This document shows, in pieces, positions 15,797-23,978 of a stretch of 52,901 bases of DNA. Every line of letters begins with the position of its first letter. The first letter of the stretch is position 1. The notes under the pieces are model-generated. The model saw only the letters and a program-made list of their open reading frames with translations. It was not told the DNA's origin and searched no databases. Source of the DNA: Fimiplasma intestinipullorum (GTDB taxonomy: Bacteria > Bacillota_I > Bacilli_A > Erysipelotrichales > Coprobacillaceae). Both the position numbers and the translations under genes were made by a program. The stretch spans positions 1 to 52,901 of the forward strand of contig DVMJ01000030.1 of the NCBI GenBank assembly GCA_018715065.1, given 5' to 3'.

Positions 15797-17565
15797 GAAT
15801 CGTATTTAGAGGAGAGATCAAATTCCTCCTGTTTAGCGTATGTTGTATGCAGGAGCTCATGCGCTAAATGTGAATTTGGCTCGCCTAAGAAATTCTTATA
15901 CAAATCGATGATCTGAGGATTCTGGTGGGATTTATGGATCGTCAGCGCTTCATCCTCATTGTATAAAGCTTTCGCACGCAGCTTCTTATAGTCCACTCCA
16001 CTGTTACGTGTCATGGCATTGACATAAGGCTGACCACCGCCGTTGATACAACCACCAGGGCATCCCATGATCTCAATGAAATGATACTTAGAAGTACCGG
16101 CTTTGATTTCATCCAGTAACGGTTTAGCCATCTTCATGGAGTGCGCCACAGCGACTTTCAGGATCTTGCCACCAATCATGATCGTGCATTCTTTCAGTCC
16201 GCCATCCGTTCCACGTACCTTGCGGTAATTGAAGTTATCCAGATCTTCTCCGGTCAGGACATCGGCGACTGTACGCAAGGCGGCTTCCATCACACCACCG
16301 CTGGCACCGAAGATAACACCGGCCCCGCTGTATTGACCAAAGAGGTCCGTATCGAATTCTTCATCAGGCAAGCTGGCAAAATTGATACCAAACATCTTGA
16401 TCAGTTTTGCGCATTCGCGTGTCGTCAATACCGCATCGACATCCTTGATGCCGTCTTTGATCATCTGAGGACGTTCTTTTTCGCCTTTTTTAGCCACACA
16501 AGGCATAATGCTGACCACATAAATATCTTTTGGATCAATGTTATGCACCTTGGCATAATAGGATTTGACCATCGCACCTAACATCATGTGTGGTGATTTA
16601 CAGCTGGAAAGATGACCTAATAACTCAGGATATTCTTTTTCAATATAGTTGATCCAGCCTGGTGAGCAGGAAGTGATCATTGGCAGGCAATCGTTATTTT
16701 TCAAACGTGAAATAAACTCATAACCTTCTTCCATGATCGTCAGGTCAGCACCATAGTTCGTATCATAAACTTTATCAAAGCCAAGCATCTTTAAAGCTGC
16801 GACCATTTTGCCTGTCACACGCGTACCGATCGGCATGCCGAATTCCTCGCCTAAAGCAGCTCGAACAGCCGGTGCAGTCTGAACCACCACATGCTTATGT
16901 GGATCATTGAGCGCTTCGACAACATAATCAATTTCTTCTTTTTCGGTCAACGCTCCCACCGGACAGACATTGATACACTGACCACATTGAATACAATTGA
17001 CGTCTTTTAAAGACAGATCATAGATTGGTCCGACCTTGGTCTTGAAACCACGCTCCATATAACCTAAGACACCCAGACCCTGCAGCTGGCGGCAAGCCTC
17101 TATACAGCGTCCGCAAAGGATACACTTCGATGTATTTCGAACGACACCATTGGAGAAATCGTCATAAGTTGGTTCCGTCTTGGAGCCTTTATAATAATCT
17201 TCACGCACACCTAATTCCTGGCTCAAACGCTGCAGCTCACAGTTCGTGTTGCGGATACAGGATAAGCAATCCTTAGAGTGATTGGAAATAATCAGCTCAA
17301 CGACATTCCGTCTGGCATCCAGTACGCGTTTGGTATGCGTATATACTTTCATTCCCGGTGCAACAGGATACACACAGGAAGCACACAGGTTCTTTGCACC
17401 TTCTACTTCGACCTGACAAACACGACAAGCGCCATGCCCGGTCAGATCTTTCAAATAACAGAGCGTTGGAATATGAATGCCGTTGATTCTGGCAGCTTCC
17501 AGAATCGTCATCCCTTCCTCAGCCTGGACTTCTCGATCATTGATATATAAGTTAATCTTTCCCAT
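15793..17565 (-). CDS. hydA: NADH/ferredoxin-dependent [FeFe] hydrogenase catalytic subunit HydA
   Basis: The 590-residue subunit makes H2 from electrons pooled from NADH and ferredoxin. It has an N-terminal [2Fe-2S] domain (C-Y-L-K ... G-A-C-R-V-C), a His-Cys cluster (H-S-K-D-C-L-S-C), two [4Fe-4S] motifs (C-I-L-C-G-R-C and C-I-Q-C-G-Q-C), and all three H-cluster motifs: T-S-C-S-P-G-W near 295, M-P-C-V-A-K-K near 355 and C-P-G-G-C near 505. ATG 17565 lies six bases after AGGTG; the upstream GTG is less likely. It is the last gene of the operon. Maturases HydEFG are not in the window. Confidence 0.95.
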   Translation of the reverse strand: MGKINLYINDREVQAEEGMTILEAARINGIHIPTLCYLKDLTGHGACRVCQVEVEGAKNLCASCVYPVAPGMKVYTHTKRVLDARRNVVELIISNHSKDCLSCIRNTNCELQRLSQELGVREDYYKGSKTEPTYDDFSNGVVRNTSKCILCGRCIEACRQLQGLGVLGYMERGFKTKVGPIYDLSLKDVNCIQCGQCINVCPVGALTEKEEIDYVVEALNDPHKHVVVQTAPAVRAALGEEFGMPIGTRVTGKMVAALKMLGFDKVYDTNYGADLTIMEEGYEFISRLKNNDCLPMITSCSPGWINYIEKEYPELLGHLSSCKSPHMMLGAMVKSYYAKVHNIDPKDIYVVSIMPCVAKKGEKERPQMIKDGIKDVDAVLTTRECAKLIKMFGINFASLPDEEFDTDLFGQYSGAGVIFGASGGVMEAALRTVADVLTGEDLDNFNYRKVRGTDGGLKECTIMIGGKILKVAVAHSMKMAKPLLDEIKAGTSKYHFIEIMGCPGGCINGGGQPYVNAMTRNSGVDYKKLRAKALYNEDEALTIHKSHQNPQIIDLYKNFLGEPNSHLAHELLHTTYAKQEEFDLSSKYDS

Positions 17566-17574
17566 TGTCCACAC

Positions 17575-19368
17575 CTACTTTCTCACTACGGCACCAAAGT
17601 GACAAGCTGTCAGACAGTTACCACACTTGATACATTTTTCAGGATCGATATGATAGATTTCTTTACCGACCTGACCGGAAATCGCGCTGACTGGACAATT
17701 GCGGGCACAAAGTCCACATTTACGGCAGAGATCAGGATCGATTTCATATTTCATTAAGGCTTTACATACACCTGCAGGACAGTGTTTATCCACGACATGC
17801 GCAATATATTCATCTCTAAACTGATGCAGTGTGGATAACACCGGATTTGGTGCAGACTGACCTAAACCACAAAGGGCCGTTTCCTTGATCGTGTTGCATA
17901 AGCTTTCCAGCTCATCCAAGGTATCCAGAGTGCCGCGTCCCTCACAGATATCATTCAATAATTCCAATAGACGCTTCGTACCGACACGACAAGGTGTACA
18001 TTTACCACAAGATTCATCCACAATGAAGTCCATATAGAAACGCGCCACATCGACCATACAGTTGTCTTCATCCAAGACGATCATGCCGCCAGATCCCATC
18101 ATGGATCCAAGCTTGACTAATTCATCAAAGCCGATTGGTGTATCCAGCTGTTCTTCGGTCAGACAGCCACCGGATGGGCCACCCGTCTGCACGGCTTTGA
18201 AACGTTTACGGTTAGGACAGCCACCACCAATTTCATAAATGACCTCTCGCAAGGTCGTCCCCATAGGCACTTCGACCAGACCCGTATTCGTAATCTTACC
18301 GCCTAAAGCAAAGACTTTCGTACCAGGAGATGATTCTGTTCCGATCGAGCGGAACCAATCTGCACCATGGTTGATGATCTGCGCAATATTGGCATATGTC
18401 TCAACGTTATTAATGATAGTTGGTTTGCCCCAGACACCGGAATGAGCCGGATAAGGTGGTTTTGGATTTGGCATCCCACGTTCCCCTTCGATTGATTGGA
18501 TCAACGCCGTTTCCTCACCACAAACAAAGGCACCGGCACCTAAACGAATTTCGATATCAAAGTCAAAGCCACTGCTGAAGATATTCTTGCCTAATAAGCC
18601 TAATTCCTCCGCCTGCGAAATCGCCGTTTTCAAACGATCGACCGCAATCGGATATTCGGCACGAATATAGATATAGCCGTGATGCGCGCCGATCGCATAC
18701 CCGGCAATGGCCATCGCTTCTAAGACGGAATGTGGATTTCCTTCGAGAATAGAACGGTCCATGAAAGCACCAGGATCCCCTTCATCTGCATTACAGATAA
18801 CATATTTTTCATCACCTGGTTCATTCAAAGCAAACTGCCATTTACGTCCGGTAGGGAAACCGCCCCCACCGCGACCACGCAGACCGCTCTTGGTAATTTC
18901 ATCCACAACTTCCTGAGGTGTCATTTCTGTCAACACTTTGCCTAAGGCCGTATAACCATCTTTAGCGATGTATTCATCAATGTTTTCAGGGTCGATGACA
19001 CCGCAGTCATTGAGCGCTACACGTCTTTGTTTCTCATAGAATTTCGTCTTATTGACATCATGAATCTCAGATGTATCCATATCTGTCTCATTGATCATCA
19101 GACGATGTACTGGACGCCCTTTATAGAAATGCTCCTGTACGATCTCACGGACGTCTTCTTCATGCACGCCCTTATAGATGATATTATCCGGATATATGGA
19201 TACGTTTGGTCCATGCCCACACAGACCTAAACACCCCGTTTTTAAGACGGAAACTTCGTTTTCCAGACCGATGGAACGGATCTCTTCCTCAAATTTCTCC
19301 ACCAAACTTGAGGAATTACCGATACTACACCCAGTTCCGGCACAAACTAATACTTGTATTCTTTCCAT
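17575..19368 (-). CDS. hydB: Hydrogenase flavoprotein subunit HydB (NuoF-like)
   Basis: The 597-residue subunit has an N-terminal thioredoxin-like [2Fe-2S] domain (C-A-G-T-G-C, later C-L-G-L-C-G). The NuoF core has the glycine-rich FMN/NAD loops G-L-R-G-R-G-G-G-G-F-P-T-G-R and C-N-A-D-E-G-D-P-G-A-F-M-D. A C-G-K-C-x-x-C iron-sulfur site and two C-terminal [4Fe-4S] motifs (C-R-K-C-G-L-C, C-I-K-C-G-N-C) follow. It oxidises NADH and couples to ferredoxin and HydA. GTAGGAGGAAGG precedes the ATG; a 9-base gap separates it from hydA. Confidence 0.95.
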   Translation of the reverse strand: MERIQVLVCAGTGCSIGNSSSLVEKFEEEIRSIGLENEVSVLKTGCLGLCGHGPNVSIYPDNIIYKGVHEEDVREIVQEHFYKGRPVHRLMINETDMDTSEIHDVNKTKFYEKQRRVALNDCGVIDPENIDEYIAKDGYTALGKVLTEMTPQEVVDEITKSGLRGRGGGGFPTGRKWQFALNEPGDEKYVICNADEGDPGAFMDRSILEGNPHSVLEAMAIAGYAIGAHHGYIYIRAEYPIAVDRLKTAISQAEELGLLGKNIFSSGFDFDIEIRLGAGAFVCGEETALIQSIEGERGMPNPKPPYPAHSGVWGKPTIINNVETYANIAQIINHGADWFRSIGTESSPGTKVFALGGKITNTGLVEVPMGTTLREVIYEIGGGCPNRKRFKAVQTGGPSGGCLTEEQLDTPIGFDELVKLGSMMGSGGMIVLDEDNCMVDVARFYMDFIVDESCGKCTPCRVGTKRLLELLNDICEGRGTLDTLDELESLCNTIKETALCGLGQSAPNPVLSTLHQFRDEYIAHVVDKHCPAGVCKALMKYEIDPDLCRKCGLCARNCPVSAISGQVGKEIYHIDPEKCIKCGNCLTACHFGAVVRK

Positions 19369-19379
19369 GGGCCTTCCTC

Positions 19380-19748
19380 CTACTTCTTATATTGGCCGAT
19401 CGTATATTCTTCCACGACCTCATCATTTTTTAAATGCTTTAAAGCCACCTGTTTGGCTTTCTCTGAATTCATCAGTACGTATGTCGTCTTTTCTCCTTTG
19501 GCATCAAAGACTTCTACGATGGGCTCTAAGGAACATAAACCAATACAGCCCGTCTGTGTGACCGTAACCGGAATATTCAGACGTGACACTTCTTCTACTA
19601 AAGTATTCAAAACAGGTCTGGCACCGGCGGCAATACCACATGTCGCCATACCGACAACGACACGATATTTCTGTTCTTCACCTAAGCGCATCGTCATCTT
19701 GCGTTTAGCTTCTTCACGAATCTTTTTTAAATCTTCCAATGATTTCAT
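19380..19748 (-). CDS. [2Fe-2S] thioredoxin-like ferredoxin
   Basis: The 122-residue protein carries four cysteines in the NuoE/Shethna-type pattern: M-A-T-C-G-I-A-A-G-A then T-G-C-I-G-L-C. It is related to the N-terminal domain of HydB and to T. maritima TM1420-like proteins of hydrogenase operons. It overlaps the preceding ATPase gene by four bases (ATGA). An electron-transfer or sensing role within the hydrogenase complex is inferred from position. Confidence 0.85.
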   Translation of the reverse strand: MKSLEDLKKIREEAKRKMTMRLGEEQKYRVVVGMATCGIAAGARPVLNTLVEEVSRLNIPVTVTQTGCIGLCSLEPIVEVFDAKGEKTTYVLMNSEKAKQVALKHLKNDEVVEEYTIGQYKK

Positions 19749-20278
19749 TGCCCGATTCCCTCCTTAATATATGTCTTCAGCCAAAGCAAGACTTCCGGTG
19801 TCAGAATGCTGACCCCTTCCAGTATTTCTTTGACCTGGTCCGTATCTAAATCAAAGACACGTGCATCGTCCTCATAGTGAAAACGGATGGTCTGCGCTTC
19901 GCCTGCCTGGATGATCGTGACCAGGCTCTCGGCAATATCGCCCAACGGGGGCGTATCCAAATGTGAGCGCTGGTAGCTGGCCTCGATCAGCGTCCCCTGA
20001 TGGGGTGCCGATTCCAGTTTAAAGCTCCCGTTAGCCATCAAGGCTCCTTGCTTGAACAAAGGAATCCCCAGTCCTACTTTACGCGTCGTTCGCGTGGTGA
20101 AGAAAGGATCCTGAACTTTCTCGACCATCTGATCGTCCATGCCTTCCCCGTTATCCTTCACGGAAAGCAGCAGCAGATCGCGTTTTTCCGAATTGATGAG
20201 GACAATTTCGATCAATGAGGCCATGGCGCGTATCGCGTTATTGGCTATATCTAATAAATACATCGCTAGATCTTCCAT
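19745..20278 (-). CDS. Histidine-kinase-like ATPase (HATPase_c) of the hydrogenase operon
   Basis: The 177-residue protein has the N box (L-D-I-A-N-N-A-I-R-A), the G1 box D-N-G-E-G-M and the G2 region G-L-G-I-P-L. It has no dimerisation/phosphoacceptor domain and no receiver. It resembles the ATPase half of a sensor kinase or an anti-sigma-type kinase. The start follows TCAGGAGG and overlaps the PHP gene by 13 bases. Its target is unknown; the companion DRTGG, PHP and H-cluster-like proteins suggest a signalling module. Confidence 0.8.
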   Translation of the reverse strand: MEDLAMYLLDIANNAIRAMASLIEIVLINSEKRDLLLLSVKDNGEGMDDQMVEKVQDPFFTTRTTRKVGLGIPLFKQGALMANGSFKLESAPHQGTLIEASYQRSHLDTPPLGDIAESLVTIIQAGEAQTIRFHYEDDARVFDLDTDQVKEILEGVSILTPEVLLWLKTYIKEGIGQ

Positions 20279-20979
20279 GCCCGACCTCCTGATAATAAAT
20301 AATAATCTTCCAAAGAAAGCAGCTGACCTGCTTCCTGAATATCATACAAGTGATGTGCATCACTATTTTTTAAAATGATTTTATTTTTTAAATGTGGATA
20401 TGTCTTTTGAAAACGAGCCACTTCCATTTCGCTGCATAGTTCGACCCCTTCTATCTGCAAGTGTTCAGGAAACGTGTCATAGACCATTAAGTACCCGTAC
20501 TTGCGATACAGATGAGCCAGGACGACGCTGCCTCCCAGGCGATGAACCATCTCGCTGACGGCTTCCAGTCCGACATCCAGGCTCGTTGAGATCAAACGGT
20601 TTTCCTCGAAATCCACTAGCCGATCTGTAACATCAAAGATGAGCTGCTTACCGTAATAAACAGGATCATTTGGAATACGGATCAGATGATCGTCCAGGAA
20701 ATGCTGGAAAGTCAGCAACGCATCGAAAGACAGATCCTCATGAAAATAAGCTAAAACATGAATGTTCTCAAGGGTTTGGATCTCCACCCCATATAAATAA
20801 TGGATCTTATTTTGGGCTACTTCCTTTAAACAGAAAAGCTGTTTACAGGAATTATGATCAGTCACTGCAATCAGATCCAGTCCTACCAGGCAGGCCATGT
20901 TGACGATATTGTTGAGGGTCATATCATCATCACTGCATGGTGAAAGGGCTGAGTGGATATGCAGATCGTAATTGATCAT
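20266..20979 (-). CDS. PHP-domain phosphoesterase of the hydrogenase operon
   Basis: The 237-residue protein has the PHP signatures D-L-H-I-H-S at 5-10, V-T-D-H-N near 40, G-V-E-I-Q near 65, V-L-A-H-L near 155 and a final S-D-A-H-H. It probably hydrolyses a phosphoester with metal ions. The same family member occupies this place in other hydrogenase operons, for example in Thermotoga, with no established function. It overlaps the upstream DRTGG gene by ATGA. Confidence 0.85.
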   Translation of the reverse strand: MINYDLHIHSALSPCSDDDMTLNNIVNMACLVGLDLIAVTDHNSCKQLFCLKEVAQNKIHYLYGVEIQTLENIHVLAYFHEDLSFDALLTFQHFLDDHLIRIPNDPVYYGKQLIFDVTDRLVDFEENRLISTSLDVGLEAVSEMVHRLGGSVVLAHLYRKYGYLMVYDTFPEHLQIEGVELCSEMEVARFQKTYPHLKNKIILKNSDAHHLYDIQEAGQLLSLEDYYLLSGGRAWKI

Positions 20980-21305
20980 AAGCCGGCCTTGACCAGCCAG
21001 GCGGCCAGTTCATAAGCCTCGCCCTGATAAGTATAAAGCGTAATGGCATTCTCCCTAGCGCGCCTAAGCATCTCTTCGGATGGGATAGCTCCCTCGACAA
21101 AGACGATCGCTGGACAATCTGCCAACTCGGCCACAGCAATCGCATTGACCTGATTTTGCACCGTTAGCCAAAGTGTCTTCTCATCCAGATGGGCCATGAC
21201 CCGGCTCAACAGATCACTGATATAGACATGGCTGATTTCATGATCGGCGCCATCCCCCTCAATACGGCGAATCCCATCCAGCTTTTCAAGCTCACTTAAT
21301 CGCAT
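20976..21305 (-). CDS. DRTGG-domain protein, copy 2
   Basis: The 109-residue protein is a single DRTGG-like domain: I-S-H-V-Y-I-S-D-L-L-S-R-V-M, then L-T-V-Q-N-Q-V-N-A-I-A-V-A-E-L-A, then I-T-L-Y-T-Y. DRTGG domains occur in phosphotransacetylase and CBS-type proteins and are thought to bind small ligands. ATG 21305 is six bases after AAAGAGGA; the ATG at 21311 touches that site. It is a paralogue of the gene at 22886. Confidence 0.8.
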   Translation of the reverse strand: MRLSELEKLDGIRRIEGDGADHEISHVYISDLLSRVMAHLDEKTLWLTVQNQVNAIAVAELADCPAIVFVEGAIPSEEMLRRARENAITLYTYQGEAYELAAWLVKAGL

Positions 21306-21307
21306 GC

Positions 21308-22486
21308 TCATTCCTCTTTTCTTACCCGACATAAATGTAATCCGGCTTTCCCATCCACGATCGCCCCCGCCAGGGCCCGACAGTTGGGATAGCCACAAGC
21401 GCCGCAGTCAAAGCGCGGCAGCTTCTCTAATACTTCATTGACAGAGCGGTAACGCTGCATCTTTAATGGCATACTTGTTTTGTCCATGGCTAATTCCCGA
21501 TGCCCCGACATTTCTGTCTGGGAGAGCGCAGCCACATGCTTACCGGCAAGATAGGATAATTTTTCCATATGCACCTCACCGATAAATGGATTGGACCAGA
21601 GATAACTGCCACCGATACAACCGCCCTGACAGGCGAATAACGCCAACAAACCGATTTTATCTAAAGCGCCGAACTCCGCGGTCTCCAGAGCCTGAATACA
21701 ATGGTTGACTCCATCGACGGCGATGATCGGTTTTTTCTTCTTGGCATAGTGATAGAAATCACTGACATTGCTCATCAGCCCTTCCCGATTGAGCGTAACT
21801 GGAAAACAAGCCTTGCCTTTTTGTCGATTCGCAGCCGGAAAGATCTGTGAAATCGCCACGGCATGATCGATCGCAGAAGCCTGATTACCAAAAGGAGCCT
21901 TCGCCAGCGCCATCTTCGCCAAGCAGTCACATAAAGAATAAATACCGATGCGCGGATACTTTCCTTCCAGACGCGCGCGCACCTGGCGTGCTGCGACCTC
22001 ACAAGGATATTCCAGATCCAGCAGATGTTCAAACAGCATCGGATAATTCTTCTCGATCAACGCGTTGATGCTTGGACAAAAAGATGTGATGCATAACTGA
22101 TCGGCCACTTCCATCCGACATATTCCTTCCAGGTATAAGGCACCTTCAATGTCACTGTAATCGACCACTTCATCAAAGCCTAAAGACTGAATTGCCTTCA
22201 ACATCTGACCCGCTTCCTCTAAGGAAGCAAACTGAGCAAAGAAACTTCCCGGTACCAAAGCGACCTTATAATCATATGAGGATAAGGTCTTCTCCAGTGG
22301 GATCTTTGCCACCGTCAGGCCACCTTTCGGGCACCCTGCAACACAAATTCCACAGTCGATACATTGAACCGGATCGATCTTGACGATCCCATCCTCTAAA
22401 TGAATCGCTTCCACCGGACAGATCTTCATGCAATGCAGACAATGCGTACAGCTCTCGAGAGTATAAGTCAAACGTGGTTCAGTCAT
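21308..22486 (-). CDS. [FeFe]-hydrogenase-like protein with altered H-cluster motifs
   Basis: The 392-residue protein has two N-terminal [4Fe-4S] motifs (C-T-H-C-L-H-C-M-K-I-C and C-I-D-C-G-I-C) and a Fe-hydrogenase large-chain fold. The catalytic signatures are altered: T-S-F-C-P-S in place of T-S-C-C-P, L-C-D-C-L-A-K in place of M-P-C-x-x-K, and A-C-Q-G-G-C-I-G-G. A C-terminal C-G-A-C-G-Y-P-N-C cluster motif follows. It may be a sensor or electron carrier rather than an H2 producer. The ATG at 22486 overlaps the previous stop by eight bases. Confidence 0.8.
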   Translation of the reverse strand: MTEPRLTYTLESCTHCLHCMKICPVEAIHLEDGIVKIDPVQCIDCGICVAGCPKGGLTVAKIPLEKTLSSYDYKVALVPGSFFAQFASLEEAGQMLKAIQSLGFDEVVDYSDIEGALYLEGICRMEVADQLCITSFCPSINALIEKNYPMLFEHLLDLEYPCEVAARQVRARLEGKYPRIGIYSLCDCLAKMALAKAPFGNQASAIDHAVAISQIFPAANRQKGKACFPVTLNREGLMSNVSDFYHYAKKKKPIIAVDGVNHCIQALETAEFGALDKIGLLALFACQGGCIGGSYLWSNPFIGEVHMEKLSYLAGKHVAALSQTEMSGHRELAMDKTSMPLKMQRYRSVNEVLEKLPRFDCGACGYPNCRALAGAIVDGKAGLHLCRVRKEE

Positions 22487-22889
22487 GGAACACCATCCTG
22501 ATATGCGTTCCCTCACCTGAAGAGGCAATGTCAAACGCACTGGACATTCGTTTCATATTGACCAGTCCCATGCCCGCCCCAAAGCCAAATTCGCGTGCTT
22601 TTTTACTGGCGGTCGAATACCCCGGCTGCATGGCAAGATCCAGATTGGGAATCCCTGGACCGACATCATCACAAGCTAAAGTAATGATGCCTTCATCATC
22701 CACTTCCAGACAGAGCGTTCCGCCTAAAGAATGGATGATCAGGTTGATCTCACTTTCATAGCTCGACACAGCAACCCGCTTGATCATCTGCGGTCCAAAA
22801 CCCATCTGTTTCAGGGTCTTTTTGATCTGACTGGAAACACGTCCGGCTGAATCGTAATCGTCTTTTTGCACTTCATAACATATCTTCAT
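22479..22889 (-). CDS. Anti-sigma/RsbW-like ATPase of the hydrogenase operon
   Basis: The 136-residue protein has the GHKL ATPase pattern of the SpoIIAB/RsbW type: S-S-Y-E-S-E-I-N near 40, C-D-D-V-G-P-G-I-P near 75 and G-A-G-M-G-L-V-N-M near 105. Such proteins phosphorylate partner proteins on serine. ATG 22889 overlaps the DRTGG stop by ATGA. No antagonist (SpoIIAA) or sigma factor is adjacent, so the partner is unknown. Confidence 0.82.
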   Translation of the reverse strand: MKICYEVQKDDYDSAGRVSSQIKKTLKQMGFGPQMIKRVAVSSYESEINLIIHSLGGTLCLEVDDEGIITLACDDVGPGIPNLDLAMQPGYSTASKKAREFGFGAGMGLVNMKRMSSAFDIASSGEGTHIRMVFHD

Positions 22890-23236
22890 GGTCTTAACCC
22901 CATTCCATAAAGGATCCCGCATGCTTCAAACATCGTCAGATGCGTATTGAAGATCGAAATGCCCAGTTCATCGGCCATTTCCATCATCTTGGCATCCGGC
23001 TGTTTATTACGTACATAGATAATGACCGGAATATCCAGCATCTCAGCTGTCCTGAGGGTCTGTACATTCGCCAGTCCCGTCAGAAAGAGCACATGTTCTC
23101 CTTCATGAATCATCGCCAGTGCATCGCTCATTAAGTCACTGGCAAAAACATGTTTAAAATCCTGTTCCAGAATGTGCGGATCATTCATCTGAACGGCTTC
23201 GGCCTGTAATTCTGCCTTAATTTGGGCTAACTTCAT
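22886..23236 (-). CDS. DRTGG-domain protein, copy 1
   Basis: The 116-residue protein is a single DRTGG-type domain (F-A-S-D-L-M-S-D-A-L, V-L-F-L-T-G-L-A-N, V-I-I-Y-V-R-N-K-Q-P). It overlaps hydC by 20 bases and the following ATPase gene by four, so it is tightly coupled to hydrogenase expression. It is similar in design to the gene at 20976 but clearly diverged. Confidence 0.8.
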   Translation of the reverse strand: MKLAQIKAELQAEAVQMNDPHILEQDFKHVFASDLMSDALAMIHEGEHVLFLTGLANVQTLRTAEMLDIPVIIYVRNKQPDAKMMEMADELGISIFNTHLTMFEACGILYGMGLRP

Positions 23237-23720
23237 TGCTTTCTTCCTTCATATATTCCAGAACGAGTAATTTCAATTCATCCAGCTGTTTCTTACAGCC
23301 AAACACCGTACCGTCCACACTGACAACCGGTGCCAGCCCACAAGCGCCGACACAACGTGTCGCATCAATGGAAAATAAGCCGTTAGGACTTGTCCCATTG
23401 ACCGGAGCTCCCGTCATCGAAACTAACAGATCCAGGATCGTCTGTGACCCATTGACATAACAGGCCGTTCCCAGACATACGCTGATGACATGTTTTCCTT
23501 TAGGTTCGGTCGTAAACTGTGAATAGAAAGTCACGACCCCATACACCTTAGAAATCGGTTCACCCGTTGCTTTCGCGATCATTTCCATGGCTTCGAAAGG
23601 AATGTAACCCAGCTGATCCTGCACATCATGCAGCATCAGTTTGATCGGCCCCATCTTTCCTTTGTGTTTGGCCACGATGGACTCAATGGTCGCGATAGAT
23701 GCTTGATTGAGTTTTTTCAT
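23217..23720 (-). CDS. hydC: Hydrogenase subunit HydC (NuoE-like, [2Fe-2S])
   Basis: The 167-residue protein has the NuoE fold: an N-terminal helical bundle (L-G-Y-I-P ... I-S-K-V-Y-G-V-V-T-F-Y-S-Q-F) and a thioredoxin-like domain. The cluster cysteines are C-L-G-T-A-C and, about 40 residues later, C-V-G-A-C-G. It is the electron-transfer subunit of the HydABC complex and the first gene of a ten-gene operon with mostly overlapping reading frames. GAGAGGTG precedes the ATG. Confidence 0.93.
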   Translation of the reverse strand: MKKLNQASIATIESIVAKHKGKMGPIKLMLHDVQDQLGYIPFEAMEMIAKATGEPISKVYGVVTFYSQFTTEPKGKHVISVCLGTACYVNGSQTILDLLVSMTGAPVNGTSPNGLFSIDATRCVGACGLAPVVSVDGTVFGCKKQLDELKLLVLEYMKEESNEVSPN

Positions 23721-23745
23721 GTTAACACCTCTCTACTTTTCATTA

Positions 23746-23761
23746 TGTGAATATTATAACA
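23746..23761 (-). promoter_or_regulatory. -10 region with a Rex-like dyad at the hydrogenase promoter
   Basis: On the minus strand TGTTA-N6-TCACA surrounds a TATAAT (23753-23758). This is close to the Rex operator form TGTKA-N6-T(M)ACA. The -35 is weak. Rex, an NADH/NAD+ sensor, is a known controller of such hydrogenases in Firmicutes; the match is short. Confidence 0.4.
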
Positions 23762-23815
23762 CAACTCTATGAAAGCCGTATCACTAATTTGCGCTTTTTT
23801 TCACATTTTACCCAA

Positions 23816-23831
23816 GTTAGTCAAAGCTAAC
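23816..23831. promoter_or_regulatory. Palindromic operator candidate GTTAG-N6-CTAAC, copy 3
   Basis: A perfect repeat with spacer TCAAAG, with AA and TT flanks, lies about 95 bases upstream of hydC. It matches the two copies upstream of the CydDC-like operon. Confidence 0.55.
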
Positions 23832-23898
23832 CTTGCATTTTCAAATATGTATTTGTCAATATCCAAAATGACAAATGCACCCCTCATTCCATCATCCC

Positions 23899-23927
23899 CA
23901 AAAAAAGGAACCGTCCCAGACGATTCC
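23899..23927 (-). terminator. Intrinsic terminator of the MFS gene
   Basis: GGAA-T-CGTC, a TGG loop, GACG-G-TTCC and T7 on the minus strand lie about 50 bases after the stop codon. Confidence 0.7.
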
Positions 23928-23978
23928 GCTGAATAAACATGCCTTCAATAGCGTCTTCTACTTTAGCTGAACGTTCCA

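Noticed and set aside
16141..16581. 146-codon plus-strand frame opposite hydA
   Set aside because: It is a shadow of a certain gene with complete H-cluster motifs.
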